A stretch of 64,000 nt of DNA, from positions 62,001 through 126,000 of the forward strand of contig NZ_BMEC01000008.1 in NCBI RefSeq assembly GCF_014636295.1. Direction: 5' to 3'. Position numbers and translations under genes: made by a program. The number at the start of each line of letters is the position of its first letter. Position 1 is the first letter of the stretch. Below the pieces are notes generated by a model, which worked only from the letters and a program-made list of their open reading frames with translations, had not been told where the DNA came from and searched no databases. Of the stretch, positions 42,816 to 52,514 are shown one piece after another. The DNA comes from Marivirga lumbricoides. Lineage in GTDB: Bacteria; Bacteroidota; Bacteroidia; Cytophagales; Cyclobacteriaceae.

Positions 42816-44735
42816 TTATTTGTCCACTTCCAGCTGCAATGGTGCCGGAGTAGTATTTAACTCACCTATCTCAATTTTTGAATCTCCTTTCACAGTAATA
42901 GTAGCTTTAATAAAGTCCTCTTCATTAGCTTCATAAATATTATCCACATATTTCTGTGGATTTCTATCAATATAAGGGAACCAGGTGCTATGGATTTGCA
43001 CCATCACTTTATGGCCTTTCTTGAATGTATGCAAAATATCCTGCAGTACATATTCCACTTCTGTTACTTCATTAGGCACAAAGGGCTCAGGCTCAGCAAA
43101 GCTGTTTCTGAAACGGCCACGGAACACTTCTGCTCTCACTAACTGCTGATAGTTACCCATCACAATATTGTCCGGATTATGCTCATAGCTTTCATGATCC
43201 GGAGGATAGACATCAATGATTTTTACAATGAAGTCCGCATCAGTAGAAGAAATAGCTACTTTTAATTTAGCCATTATTTCACCTGCCAGCACAAAATCTT
43301 TCTCCAGAGGAGCTGTTTCAAAGGTGAGTACATCAGGCCTTCTGCTCGCGTGACGCTGGTCGTCCGTCATGTAAGCCCGCGGAGTAAAAGTTACTCCTTC
43401 TGTAAATGAAGTATATGGTACTGGTTTTGCAGGATCTGATAAATAATCAAAAGAAGCATCTGCACTTCCGGTTTCATTAATGGTAAGCACACCATTTTCT
43501 TTAAAGCCTAAAGTGGTTTTGGGGATTTGTGGTGGCCAAACATCAAATTTCTGCCATTCTTTCAAGCCAGTATCAAACATATACGCTTCCGGCAAAGCAG
43601 GCTTCCCTTTTCCATCTCTTAAAAAGTGGTTAAAGAAGGTTCTCTCTATTTCTTTTTGATAAAAAGTTGAGATACTATCACCAAAATAAATATGGTTAAT
43701 CTTCTGAATTCCTCTTTCACGCGCCCAATCTCCGTGGCTCCATGGACCCATTACAATGGTATTATAGGTGTCAGGGTTATTCTTTTCTACAGTTTTATAA
43801 ATATTCAATGGCCCAAATAAATCTTCGGCATCAAACCATCCTCCAACAACCATTACAGCATGGTCCACATCTTTCAAATGAGGAATAATGCTTCTCTTCT
43901 GCCAAAATTCGTCATAGTTAGGATGCTCTATTGTCTGTTTCCAAAACTCATTATCGAAATGAATTTTCTCAGTAATATTTTTGAGCGGTCCCATCTCTAA
44001 GTGGTAATCATATCCATCAATTGCATTAGCTGCGCGCATTCTGGTAAGGGCTTCATTGTACCAGGATTGCGTAGTGGTATCTGTTTGATAGCCGAAAACA
44101 GGATAAGCTGCGGTGTAACTTTGCAGGTAAGCACCATTATGATGAAAATCATCAAAGAAGAAATCGCCAATGGGTGCTTGTGGAGAGCTTGCTTTTAAAG
44201 CCGGGTGTGCATCGGGCAATGCCGCGGCAGTATAAAATCCCGGATAACTAATACCCCACTGGCCTACTTTTCCGTTGGTCTTTCCTTTAAGGTGTTTCAA
44301 AAGCCACTCAATAGTATCAAAAGTATCGGAGCTTTCATCTGTCTGCTTCTTATGCTTATTTCCTGGAATATTAGGTGTCATATTGGTAAAATCTCCTTCC
44401 GACATCCATCTGCCCCTCACATCCTGATACACAAAAATAAATTTATCTTCCATCAGGTATTTAGATGGGCCAAGCGCTTTTTTATAATTATCAGGCCCGT
44501 AAGGCGCTATACTGTAGCAAGTACGTTGCATCATAATAGGATGCGGGCCTTTTTCTTTTGGCGTATATATAGCCGTATACAATCTTACACCATCACGCAT
44601 AGGAATGTATACTTCTTCCTTTGTGTAGTTTTCTTTAACATAATCAGGTGCACCTTCCTGGGCAAAGCCAGGAATTAGCCAAAACAGGTAAAATGCCAAA
44701 AATGCACTAAAATATCTTCTCATATTTTTACTCAT
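42816..44735 (-). CDS. CocE/NonD family hydrolase (X-Pro dipeptidyl-peptidase S15 fold)
   Basis: 639 residues. The signal ends IPGFAQ. The alpha/beta hydrolase domain starts VYIPMRDGVRLYTAIYTP. The nucleophile elbow is GQWGISYPGFY (Ser near 164). The acid is probably in VVGGWFDAEDLFGPLN near 298, and the His in VMGPWSHGDW near 333. A C-terminal jelly-roll domain follows (about 400-630, EVEYVLQDILHTFKKGHKVMVQIHS). Related enzymes are alpha-amino acid ester hydrolases and glutaryl acylases. Periplasmic or secreted; natural substrate unknown. Confidence 0.88.
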   Translation of the reverse strand: MSKNMRRYFSAFLAFYLFWLIPGFAQEGAPDYVKENYTKEEVYIPMRDGVRLYTAIYTPKEKGPHPIMMQRTCYSIAPYGPDNYKKALGPSKYLMEDKFIFVYQDVRGRWMSEGDFTNMTPNIPGNKHKKQTDESSDTFDTIEWLLKHLKGKTNGKVGQWGISYPGFYTAAALPDAHPALKASSPQAPIGDFFFDDFHHNGAYLQSYTAAYPVFGYQTDTTTQSWYNEALTRMRAANAIDGYDYHLEMGPLKNITEKIHFDNEFWKQTIEHPNYDEFWQKRSIIPHLKDVDHAVMVVGGWFDAEDLFGPLNIYKTVEKNNPDTYNTIVMGPWSHGDWARERGIQKINHIYFGDSISTFYQKEIERTFFNHFLRDGKGKPALPEAYMFDTGLKEWQKFDVWPPQIPKTTLGFKENGVLTINETGSADASFDYLSDPAKPVPYTSFTEGVTFTPRAYMTDDQRHASRRPDVLTFETAPLEKDFVLAGEIMAKLKVAISSTDADFIVKIIDVYPPDHESYEHNPDNIVMGNYQQLVRAEVFRGRFRNSFAEPEPFVPNEVTEVEYVLQDILHTFKKGHKVMVQIHSTWFPYIDRNPQKYVDNIYEANEEDFIKATITVKGDSKIEIGELNTTPAPLQLEVDK

Positions 44736-44887
44736 AAATTAAATTCCATGATAAATTATGAAATATTAGGGGTTAAAGTAATTGAAAAGTAAAAAATTTG
44801 ATAATCGGTTAAATTTTGTCCTGATTAAACAGATAGAAATTTGTAGTTTTCCTGTTCATTAGGCTTAAATAAAAAAATCATCTCTTC

Positions 44888-45790
44888 ATGAAAACTTCTA
44901 TCTACTTTTTTGCAGCTATTGTATTACTATTTTTAACATCATGCGATAAAGAAACAAAAAACAATGAAACGCCTTTCAGCGAAAATTCTGAAGCAACACA
45001 ACTTGCTAAAGGTTTTAGTTTTACTGAAGGGCCCACCGCAGATAAAGAGGGAAACATCTATTTTACTGATCAGCCTAATAATCTCATTTATAAATATACA
45101 ACAGAAGGCCAGTTAGATACTTTCTCCACTGAAAGCGGGCGCTCCAACGGGCTTTACATTGATACAGAAAACAATTTATGGGCCTGTGCTGATATGTATC
45201 ATCAGCTTTGGAAATTCCAATTGAATGGAGAAAAAGAAGTTATTTTAAACCCTGACAGCAGCAATGCCTTTAATGGTCCTAATGATGTTTGGGTCCATAA
45301 AAATGGAAATGTCTATTTCACTGACCCTCACTACAAAAGACCATATTGGGAAGGAGAGCATGACACTTTAGAATACAAAGGACTGTACGTATTATTCAAG
45401 GGGCAAAACCTGCCTATAATGATTGATTCATCTTTGGTTCAGCCTAATGGAATAATTGGAGCTTCTGACAAAAATTTACTATTTGTTGCAGATATAGGAG
45501 ATGATAAAATCTTTAAATACAGAATACTTCCGGATGGCACGCTGGCAGAGAAAGAGTTGTTTGTTGAAAAAGGATCAGACGGAATGGCTTTAGATAACCA
45601 TTTAAACTTGTACATAACAGGAAATGGGGTGGATGTTTACGACAGTACTGGCACAGCAATAAGACATATTGAGATTCCTGAAGATTGGACAGCAAATATA
45701 ACTTTTGGAGGAAAGCAAAATGACGAATTGTACATTACTGCCTCTACAGGTTTGTATGGATTAAAAACTTCAGTAAAAGGCGTAAATTAG
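44888..45790 (+). CDS. SMP-30/gluconolactonase-like lipoprotein
   Basis: 300 residues. Lipoprotein signal LLFLTSCDK, lipid Cys about 19. The six-bladed propeller motifs are clear: FTEGPTADKEGNIYFTDQ (metal Glu), RSNGLYIDTENNLWACAD, FNGPNDVWVHKNGNVYFTDP (metal Asn), and SDGMALDNHLNLYIT (metal Asp). The family hydrolyses sugar lactones or related esters with a divalent metal. It is divergent from the CocE-type gene, with 152 bases between. Confidence 0.87.
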   Translation: MKTSIYFFAAIVLLFLTSCDKETKNNETPFSENSEATQLAKGFSFTEGPTADKEGNIYFTDQPNNLIYKYTTEGQLDTFSTESGRSNGLYIDTENNLWACADMYHQLWKFQLNGEKEVILNPDSSNAFNGPNDVWVHKNGNVYFTDPHYKRPYWEGEHDTLEYKGLYVLFKGQNLPIMIDSSLVQPNGIIGASDKNLLFVADIGDDKIFKYRILPDGTLAEKELFVEKGSDGMALDNHLNLYITGNGVDVYDSTGTAIRHIEIPEDWTANITFGGKQNDELYITASTGLYGLKTSVKGVN

Positions 45791-45800
45791 AAGCCGGAAT

Positions 45801-46397
45801 CTATAAAAGCTCTAAATAGATATTGAAATTGATAACAATATCTTTGCTTACTTTGACCATACCGAAGAATTTTTCCGGGGCTTGCAGGCCAAAATCTGTA
45901 ATGTCTATTTTTTGAGCACCTGAACAGAATAAGCCTTCTTGGGATTCACTTACATTCAGCTTTAAAGAATATAACTGGTGCTGTCCTGCTAATTGAATAA
46001 CTGTTTCAGCCAAATATTTTCCGGGTGCGATAGATTTTAATTTTTGTAGCTGGATGGTAACACTGGGATGTTCATCATAGCTTAAAAGCTCCCTGAAATC
46101 TTTAGTCATTTGAGAATTATCACACTGAAAATCCTTTACCTTCAATTTTACTTTAGCATTACCAAGGCTTTTATGTGAGGAAAAATTTGTGACTTCTACA
46201 TGAAAGGAGTCTTGCAAAAATGTAGTTTGATAATAGCATCCGAATTCATTTACATTGGTTTTGCCAAGTATTTCGATTGTGCTTTTTTCAGTATCAATTT
46301 TGACTAATCGATTGCGATTACTTTCTATTTGAGGCTGCCCCAGCACACACAAAGTGCCGAAAAAGAAGTTTAGAAATAAAATATAGTGATAATTCAT
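45801..46397 (-). CDS. YceI-like family protein, divergent
   Basis: 198 residues. The signal ends LCVLGQPQ. A YceI-like lipocalin barrel pattern: NVKID-type start LVKIDTEKSTIEILGKTNV, LGNAKVKLKVKDFQCDN, FRELLSYDEHPSVTIQLQKL, and the end ITDFGLQAPEKFFGMVKVSKDIVINF. It differs from the cousin at 47820 and carries extra Cys residues. It lies downstream of the porin, though a terminator-like hairpin stands between the two. YceI proteins bind isoprenoids in the periplasm. Confidence 0.75.
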   Translation of the reverse strand: MNYHYILFLNFFFGTLCVLGQPQIESNRNRLVKIDTEKSTIEILGKTNVNEFGCYYQTTFLQDSFHVEVTNFSSHKSLGNAKVKLKVKDFQCDNSQMTKDFRELLSYDEHPSVTIQLQKLKSIAPGKYLAETVIQLAGQHQLYSLKLNVSESQEGLFCSGAQKIDITDFGLQAPEKFFGMVKVSKDIVINFNIYLELL

Positions 46398-46410
46398 AAA
46401 CTTACTGTTT

Positions 46411-46449
46411 AAAAAATAAGCCCTCCACTTTTACTAAAATGAAGGGCTT
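46411..46449 (-). terminator. Terminator of the porin gene
   Basis: Leftward, AAGCCCT pairs with AGGGCTT and the inner bases extend the stem, followed by six T. It starts 19 bases past the porin stop and precedes the second yceI-like gene. Confidence 0.75.
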
Positions 46450-46467
46450 TTGCTATTTAGATTATTC

Positions 46468-47787
46468 TTAGAAGCTTATAGCCGCCTCAATTACTATTCC
46501 TTTGAATTCACCTCCGGCAAATCTACCAGTCCATGCATCACCTTTATATTCCTGATTTACGTATTCCAATTTGGTAATGATATTGTCAGTTAGGAACCAT
46601 CCTGCCCCAATATTCACTCTGCTGATTTCCAGGTCTTCGGTAGCACTTTCTCTGGTTTTACCTTTAACAGTATTGTATCTTCCTCCTACATAAAACTGCT
46701 CCTCTGCACCAAATCTATATAACAATTCACCGGCAAGTTGAGTAAAAGACCCTTCTTCATCTGCAGTAGGCGCTGTAAACTCATTGTTTCCATTGGCTAA
46801 TTCATAAATTCCAAAGAACTCTAAACCTTTGAATTTAATGAACGGGTTAATTTGTAAAGCTGTTAACTTAGCAAATCTGGGGTTATAACGCCCGTCAAAA
46901 TCTGTTGCTTCAGAAGGAACTGCTACTATTCCATTGTCAGGGTCAGCAGCAATGGCTTCAGTTTTCAGAATGTTGTAATATCTTGATCCTGCTCTGTCGC
47001 CACCATACAACCATGTACCAGATGTAGTTCCGTTGTTGATATACCAAGAGCCTGTTAATCTCACTCTCAAATCAGTATTCAATTGCTGGTCATAACCTAA
47101 TTTACCATAGAAAGAAGGTTTATTATCGCTGTTCGCACTTAAGGTTACATTTTGATTAAGTTTACCATTTGTTAAACCTACTACTGCCAACCAACCATTA
47201 TTCTGCAAAGTTACTTGTCCAAAAGCTTCTGTAGAAAAAGCATCCATAATATAGTTACCTACAAAAGGATTATAAATTGTTCTGGCATTATCGGATCTTC
47301 TAAAATGTGCGTCACCATAATCAAATTCATCCAATCCAATAGTGATGGTGGTATACTGCATTAAGCCCTCCAAAAAGCCTTCACGAATAAAGTCCAACTT
47401 ATCCATTTGTAAGTGCCCACCTTTAATCCATGCTTCATTATGGTGTTTTGCTGATAAATAAGTACGCAGGTGCATTCTTACTCCATCATACAACTGAACA
47501 TCTAAATTTAAATTGGCTGTCGGAAGATTAAAATCTGAGCCTAAATCCACTAAATTATCTGCTGTATTACTATGGTCTAAGGCTTGAAATTGCATGGCGA
47601 AGTCTCCTCCTACTCTTACTTTTAAGCCTTCATAAGGAACCGTATCCAATTTAGGTGTTTCAAAAACATTGACCCCATCCTGACCAACAGGTCTGAAGTA
47701 TTGCAGAGCACGGCTGTTTTGTGCGAAAGCCAGGGTACCGAAACCCATAAGTGCTACTATCATTAAAATTTTGCTTATGCTTTTCAT
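46468..47787 (-). CDS. Outer-membrane porin (phosphate-selective porin-like)
   Basis: 439 residues. The signal ends GTLAFAQ. The body is rich in alternating aromatic strands with short turns: LKVRVGGDFAMQFQALDH, LNLDVQLYDGVRMHLRTYLSAKHHNEAWIKGGHLQ, GLDEFDYGDAHFRRSDN, FYVGGRYNTVKGKTRES, and the C-terminal strand ends with Phe (GIVIEAAISF). It resembles porins of the OprO/P and alginate-type groups in Bacteroidota. It follows the YceI gene at 47820 by 32 bases and is probably co-transcribed with it. Confidence 0.8.
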   Translation of the reverse strand: MKSISKILMIVALMGFGTLAFAQNSRALQYFRPVGQDGVNVFETPKLDTVPYEGLKVRVGGDFAMQFQALDHSNTADNLVDLGSDFNLPTANLNLDVQLYDGVRMHLRTYLSAKHHNEAWIKGGHLQMDKLDFIREGFLEGLMQYTTITIGLDEFDYGDAHFRRSDNARTIYNPFVGNYIMDAFSTEAFGQVTLQNNGWLAVVGLTNGKLNQNVTLSANSDNKPSFYGKLGYDQQLNTDLRVRLTGSWYINNGTTSGTWLYGGDRAGSRYYNILKTEAIAADPDNGIVAVPSEATDFDGRYNPRFAKLTALQINPFIKFKGLEFFGIYELANGNNEFTAPTADEEGSFTQLAGELLYRFGAEEQFYVGGRYNTVKGKTRESATEDLEISRVNIGAGWFLTDNIITKLEYVNQEYKGDAWTGRFAGGEFKGIVIEAAISF

Positions 47788-47819
47788 GGTAATTAAGTTT
47801 AATTGTGATTGACTATAGT

Positions 47820-48380
47820 TTATTTTGAGTAATTCGCTTTAAAATTGATGGTTACTTTGTTCCCTGTTTTAATAGTTCCGAAAACAGCTGTTGGCGGATC
47901 AACTTTAAAATCAGTCATGTTGAAACTTACACTTCCATCAAACTCAACCCCTCTGGAAACATCTGTGGTGACAGTCATATTCACTACTTTAGTTTCACCG
48001 GCAATAGTGAGGTTGCCCTTTGTTGTGAGAACAAGCTTATCGCCAGCCTTTTTCTTGCTTTCAATGGACTTAAATTGATAAGTAATGTAAGGATGGCTTT
48101 TAGCCTCAAGTGCTTCATAGGTGTTGTCATCCATCGCAGACTTGCCACTTTTAAGGCCTTTCACCGGCACTTTAAAAGTCAGGCTCTTAATTTCTCCAAC
48201 TTGGTTTCCTTCCAATACTATTTCAGCATTGCCTTGAAATTCTTCTGCTTCTATCGTCCAGTCGTGAAGTGATGAAGTACCCTCAACTGTTAATTGAGTT
48301 TGGCCTTCATTCAATTTAAATTGCTGCGCATTCGCAAAGTGTAGCGTAAATATGAATACTATTAAAATGAGCTTTTTCAT
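47820..48380 (-). CDS. YceI family periplasmic protein
   Basis: 186 residues from the ATG at 48378-48380 (a TTG two codons upstream is not needed). The signal ends HFANAQ. YceI barrel: QTQLTVEGTSSLHDWTIEAEEFQGNAEI, SGKSAMDDNTYEALEAKSHPYITYQFK, GNLTIAGETKVVNM and SFNMTDFKVDPPTAVFGTIKTGNKVTINF, all hallmarks. Binds polyisoprenoid-type lipids in relatives. First gene of the yceI-porin transcript. Confidence 0.9.
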   Translation of the reverse strand: MKKLILIVFIFTLHFANAQQFKLNEGQTQLTVEGTSSLHDWTIEAEEFQGNAEIVLEGNQVGEIKSLTFKVPVKGLKSGKSAMDDNTYEALEAKSHPYITYQFKSIESKKKAGDKLVLTTKGNLTIAGETKVVNMTVTTDVSRGVEFDGSVSFNMTDFKVDPPTAVFGTIKTGNKVTINFKANYSK

Positions 48381-48544
48381 GATCAATCTGTTTATATTTT
48401 CTGCTTGATTATGATGTAAAGGTCATTGAAAGAAGTCGCACAGACCATGACATAAGTCATGTAAAAAGATGATTAAGTGCGAATAGAGTGATTAGGGCGG
48501 GAAAACAGTTGTCGATCCAAATTTGATTCTCCAAAAAAGATATA

Positions 48545-48570
48545 AAAAAAACCGGCTGAGTACCGGTTTT
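48545..48570 (-). terminator. Terminator of ribH-lysC
   Basis: Leftward, AAAACCGG pairs with CCGGTTTT (7-base loop) with a run of T continuing. It begins 28 bases past the lysC stop. Confidence 0.82.
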
Positions 48571-48597
48571 AATTTTTAAATATATAGTGTTGGAATA

Positions 48598-49917
48598 CTA
48601 AAATACGCCATCATTTAACTTCTTCAGTGCTTCCTTCTTGTATTGCGTATCCACAACTACTGAAATATTATGTCTGCTACCGCCATAGGAAATCATTCTT
48701 ACAGGAATATTCTCCAGAGCAGCAAAAATTTTACTCACCAAACCTGGTTTTTCTGCTACCAGGTTCCCCACAATGCATATAATGCTTTGCTCTTTATCCA
48801 CTTCCACTTCACCAAAAGGACGAAGCTCACTTAAAATACTATCCAGATAATAAACATTATCAATGGTAACAGAAATAGCTACTTCTGAGGTAGTAATTAC
48901 ATCAATAGGGGTTTTGTATTTCTCAAAAATCTCGAATACTCTCCTTAAGAAACCATAAGCCATTAGCATTCTTAATGATTTCACTTTGATAGCCACAATT
49001 CCATCTTTGGCAGCAATGGCTTTAATGCCCTCACCTATCTCATCTTTGCTGTCTATTAAAGTACCATGTGCTTCAGGCTTCATGGTGTTTTTCAGCCTCA
49101 CAGGAATATTTCTTCGCTGTGCCGGCCTAATGCAGGATGGGTGTAAAATTTTGGCCCCGAAATATGCTAACTCAGCCGCTTCATCAAATGAAAGTTCAGG
49201 AATACTAAACGTGTTCTCAACCACTCTTGGGTCATTATTGTGCATACCATCAATATCTGTCCAGATCTGAATTTCATCAGCATGTAAGGCAGCTCCTACC
49301 AATGAAGCAGTATAATCACTTCCTCCTCTTTGCAAATTATCAATATTGCCTTCAAAGTTTCTACAGATATAACCTTGGGTAACGATCAAAGTAGTCTCAG
49401 CAGGTTGTTTTACCAATACATCCGATAATTCTTTGTTGATGAATGCTTCATCTGGCTCACCAAAAGCATCCGTTCTAATGAAATCCAGTGCATTTATTAA
49501 TGTGCTATTCAGCTGATGCTCCTGTAAATGCAAATTAAAAAGCTGAGTGGACATTAGTTCTCCCTGAGCCAGTAACTCTTTATCCATTAAATTAGTGAAC
49601 TTCTCACTCAGGCATCTTTGTAAGAAAATATGACTTTGGGAAATGGCATCAGAAGCTTTCTTTTTAAACTCTGGAGACTGATATAAATCTTCAATAAATG
49701 TAACATACTTTTCTGCCAGTTTGCCTACCACTTGCTCAGCACCTTCAGCATCATTTCTTCTTAAGCGTTCACCTATTTCAACCAGGCTGTTTGTTACACC
49801 ACTAAGCGCAGATAGTACCACTAGCTTTTTATTACTATCCTGCGTAATTATTTCGCGGATTTGGTTCATTCCTTGAGGCGTACCCACCGAGGTGCCTCCA
49901 AATTTCATTATAATCAT
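48598..49917 (-). CDS. lysC: Aspartate kinase, monofunctional
   Basis: 439 residues. It phosphorylates aspartate, the first step to Lys, Met and Thr. MKFGGTSVG at 4-12, GRRGGSDYTA-like LQRGGSDYTASL near 196, EIQIWTDIDGMHNNDPRVV near 215, and two ACT domains at the C terminus (SLRMLMAYGFLRRVFEIFEK and IICIVGNLVAEKPGLVSKIF). There is no fused homoserine dehydrogenase. The start overlaps the ribH stop as ATGA. Confidence 0.94.
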   Translation of the reverse strand: MIIMKFGGTSVGTPQGMNQIREIITQDSNKKLVVLSALSGVTNSLVEIGERLRRNDAEGAEQVVGKLAEKYVTFIEDLYQSPEFKKKASDAISQSHIFLQRCLSEKFTNLMDKELLAQGELMSTQLFNLHLQEHQLNSTLINALDFIRTDAFGEPDEAFINKELSDVLVKQPAETTLIVTQGYICRNFEGNIDNLQRGGSDYTASLVGAALHADEIQIWTDIDGMHNNDPRVVENTFSIPELSFDEAAELAYFGAKILHPSCIRPAQRRNIPVRLKNTMKPEAHGTLIDSKDEIGEGIKAIAAKDGIVAIKVKSLRMLMAYGFLRRVFEIFEKYKTPIDVITTSEVAISVTIDNVYYLDSILSELRPFGEVEVDKEQSIICIVGNLVAEKPGLVSKIFAALENIPVRMISYGGSRHNISVVVDTQYKKEALKKLNDGVF

Positions 49918-50402
49918 AATTGCTCTGCTAATCCTAACATTTTAATGGCTGTAATTGCTGCTTCATCCCCTTTGTTACCGTGCTTTCCACCTGCCCTGTC
50001 CAAAGCTTGTTGTTGTGTATTGGGGGTTAATACTCCAAAAATTACTGGTTTGTTATACTTTAAGGATACATTTGTTATTCCATGTGCAACAGCATCGCAG
50101 ATAAAATCAAAGTGTTTTGTTTCACCTTGAATTACACATCCCAGGCAAATTACCGCATCAATATGCTTTTGTGAAGCCAGCCATTGAGCAGCCAAAGAAA
50201 GCTCGAAGCTCCCGGGCACATAATGTTTAACTATATGCTCCTTCTTTACTCCATTCTGAATCAGTGTTTCATATGCACCACTGTAAAGCGATTCTGTTAC
50301 TTCTTCATTCCACTCTGATACGATTACCGCAAATTTCTTCTTTGCCATATCTGCTACGTTCTTACTAGAGTGGTCACTTAAATTCTTAAGCTTTGTTGCC
50401 AT
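49914..50402 (-). CDS. ribH: 6,7-dimethyl-8-ribityllumazine synthase
   Basis: 162 residues. Penultimate step of riboflavin synthesis. FAVIVSEWNEEVTESLYSGAYETL near 24-47, the substrate loop VPGSFELSLAAQWL, CLGCVIQGETKHFDFICDAVAHGI near 91-114 with the catalytic His, and FGVLTPNTQQQALDRAGGKHGNKGDEAA near the end. It is coupled to lysC by a 4-base overlap, an odd pairing of pathways. The other rib genes are not in the window. Confidence 0.93.
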   Translation of the reverse strand: MATKLKNLSDHSSKNVADMAKKKFAVIVSEWNEEVTESLYSGAYETLIQNGVKKEHIVKHYVPGSFELSLAAQWLASQKHIDAVICLGCVIQGETKHFDFICDAVAHGITNVSLKYNKPVIFGVLTPNTQQQALDRAGGKHGNKGDEAAITAIKMLGLAEQL

Positions 50403-50470
50403 TTTAATTGTTTTTAGAAAAGATGTATCTCAATGTTAAGGATTGAGAGGTCGGAATTAAGAAATCAAAC

Positions 50471-50505
50471 AAAAAAGGGATAAGCTCCTTTGAACCTATC
50501 CCTTT
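50471..50505 (-). terminator. Terminator of the TPR gene
   Basis: Leftward, AAAGGGATA pairs with TATCCCTTT (9 bp, 14-base loop) followed by further T. Just past the TPR gene stop at 50529. Confidence 0.8.
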
Positions 50506-50528
50506 CAGTAATTTTATTTTCGGATTTT

Positions 50529-51224
50529 TTATTGTTTAGCTTCTAACAGGGATAAGTATTTTTTGGCTTCAGTAACTTCCTTAGATTTACTGTAATCCTC
50601 TACAATCTGTTTATAGCTCTTAATTGCTCCTTCTATGTTATTGGCTTTTTCGTGAGCCAACCCTTGTTTCAATAAATAAATAGGGCTAAATTCTGAAGTG
50701 CTTTTATGAGAAGCCGCTTTACCGTATTCGTCAGCTGCTTTAGAATAGTTACCTAACTCCATATAAGCATCTCCAATTAAAGAATAAGCTCTTGATTGTA
50801 CTAACAAATCATCAGAACTGAAATCTTCTAAATGATCGATCGCATTCTCAAACTCTCCTTTTTGTAAATAAATACTACCTACATAGTATGCAGCAAGGTT
50901 ACCGGATTTTGTGGCTCCGTAATCACTCAAAATATCCAAAAAGCCAAGGTTGTTACCATCTCCATTTAATGCCAGCTCATATTCAGCATTTTCGAACCAG
51001 TAAACAGCCTGAAACATTTCTCTTTGAGCCATTTCATTTTGGTTGTCCATATAATACCTGTAACCAAAAAAAGCTACTATTACGATGGCTATTAAACCAC
51101 CGAAACCCAGAACTATTTTCTTGTTATTTTCTATGAAGTGCTCTGTTCTAGAGAGTTGTTGAGCAAGTACTTCAGGATTCTCGTAAAACTCGGTTCCCTT
51201 TTCCTGTCCTTTCTTTTTCGCCAT
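50529..51224 (-). CDS. Membrane-anchored TPR protein (YfgM-like)
   Basis: 231 residues. A cytoplasmic basic N terminus is followed by a membrane segment near 37-56 (IVLGFGGLIAIVIVAFFGYRYY), then TPR helices (SGNLAAYYVGSIYLQKGEFENAIDHL, SRAYSLIGDAYMELGNYSKAADEYGKA, LLKQGLAHEKANNIEGAIKSYKQI). The layout is like the YfgM group of translocon-associated proteins. It lies upstream of ribH, but its own terminator separates the transcripts. Confidence 0.8.
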   Translation of the reverse strand: MAKKKGQEKGTEFYENPEVLAQQLSRTEHFIENNKKIVLGFGGLIAIVIVAFFGYRYYMDNQNEMAQREMFQAVYWFENAEYELALNGDGNNLGFLDILSDYGATKSGNLAAYYVGSIYLQKGEFENAIDHLEDFSSDDLLVQSRAYSLIGDAYMELGNYSKAADEYGKAASHKSTSEFSPIYLLKQGLAHEKANNIEGAIKSYKQIVEDYSKSKEVTEAKKYLSLLEAKQ

Positions 51225-51383
51225 TGTAATTTATTTAAGACCGCAAAGCTATAAAAAAATGTGAATTAAAACCCAATGCTATTAAGTAAATTCCTAATTA
51301 TCTCTTCAGGCTAACTTCCTATGAGTGAGATAACAATAATTTTACTTGCATGGGCCACCTCCTAAAATTTCTCCAGTCTGTAA

Positions 51384-52403
51384 TTAGTCTACAATAAATG
51401 GATAATCTTCCTGCATGTATACATCTTTATACACCTCATCTACAGAAGGCCATTCCGATTCCTCAGAAAAATCAACGGCTTCTTTCACGATATCTTTTAC
51501 TTTTTTATCGATCTCGTCCAGTTCTTTTTCTGTAGCATATTTTTTCTCTAAAATAGTAGCTCTCACCTGCTCAATAGGGTCTTTAGCTTTGTATTCTTCC
51601 AACTCTTCTTTAGTTCTGTATTTTGCCGGATCAGACATTGAGTGACCTTTATATCGGTAAGTTCTGAATTCCAATAAAGTTGGCCCTTCTCCTTTTCTTG
51701 CACGCTCGGCAGCTTCTTCAACAGCATTATGCACTTCTTCAACATTCATTGCATCTACTGCTTTTGAAGGCATATCATAAGCTTCTCCTAATGTATAAAG
51801 ATCCGTTACGTTTGATACTCTTTTTACAGCAGTACCCATTGCGTAACCATTGTTTTCAATTGCAAAAATCACTGGGATTTTATAAAACATGGCCATGTTC
51901 AATGCTTCATGAAAAGCGCCCTGACGAACAGCTCCATCACCCATATAAGTAATGCAAAGGTTATCAGTACCTTTATACTTCTCAGCAAAACCAATTCCTG
52001 CACCTAATGGCACCTGGCCACCTACTATACCATGGCCACCAAAGAAGTTATGCTCTTTGTCAAACATGTGCATTGAGCCACCCTTACCTTTAGAGATACC
52101 TGTAGCCTTACCGTACAACTCGGCCATTACTTTTTTAGGATCGGAACCCAAACCAATTGGGTGAGCATGATCACGGTATGCAGTAACATATTTATCACCT
52201 TCTTTCAGAGCACTAACAGCACCCGCCACACAGGCTTCCTGCCCAATGTATAAGTGGCAAAAACCTTTAATTTTTTGCTGTCCGTATAATTGTCCTGCCT
52301 TCTCTTCAAATCTTCTCATTAACGACATAGATTCAAACCATGTCATGTAGGTTTCTTTGCTGAAACTCTTCTTGCTGGCAGCTTTTGTTTTCTTTGTAGC
52401 CAT
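51384..52403 (-). CDS. pdhA: Pyruvate dehydrogenase E1 component, alpha subunit
   Basis: 339 residues. Thiamine diphosphate-dependent decarboxylase subunit. TPP motif GDGAVRQGAFHEALNMA through ENNGYAMGT (about 153-185). GHGIVGGQVPLGAGIGFA lies just before it, and the phosphorylation-loop-like TYRYKGHSMSDPAKYRTKEEL near 255. The beta subunit (pdhB) is not adjacent. Divergent from recF with 111 bases between. Confidence 0.93.
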   Translation of the reverse strand: MATKKTKAASKKSFSKETYMTWFESMSLMRRFEEKAGQLYGQQKIKGFCHLYIGQEACVAGAVSALKEGDKYVTAYRDHAHPIGLGSDPKKVMAELYGKATGISKGKGGSMHMFDKEHNFFGGHGIVGGQVPLGAGIGFAEKYKGTDNLCITYMGDGAVRQGAFHEALNMAMFYKIPVIFAIENNGYAMGTAVKRVSNVTDLYTLGEAYDMPSKAVDAMNVEEVHNAVEEAAERARKGEGPTLLEFRTYRYKGHSMSDPAKYRTKEELEEYKAKDPIEQVRATILEKKYATEKELDEIDKKVKDIVKEAVDFSEESEWPSVDEVYKDVYMQEDYPFIVD

Positions 52404-52514
52404 ATTGCTTTTTTCTTTTTGTCTTTCGTTCTACCAAGCCACAGGAAAAGTATAACTTTGTTATTCCTTAAAGCCGGGATGCGAAAATAACGAAAAAACC
52501 TGCAACTAAGAAAA

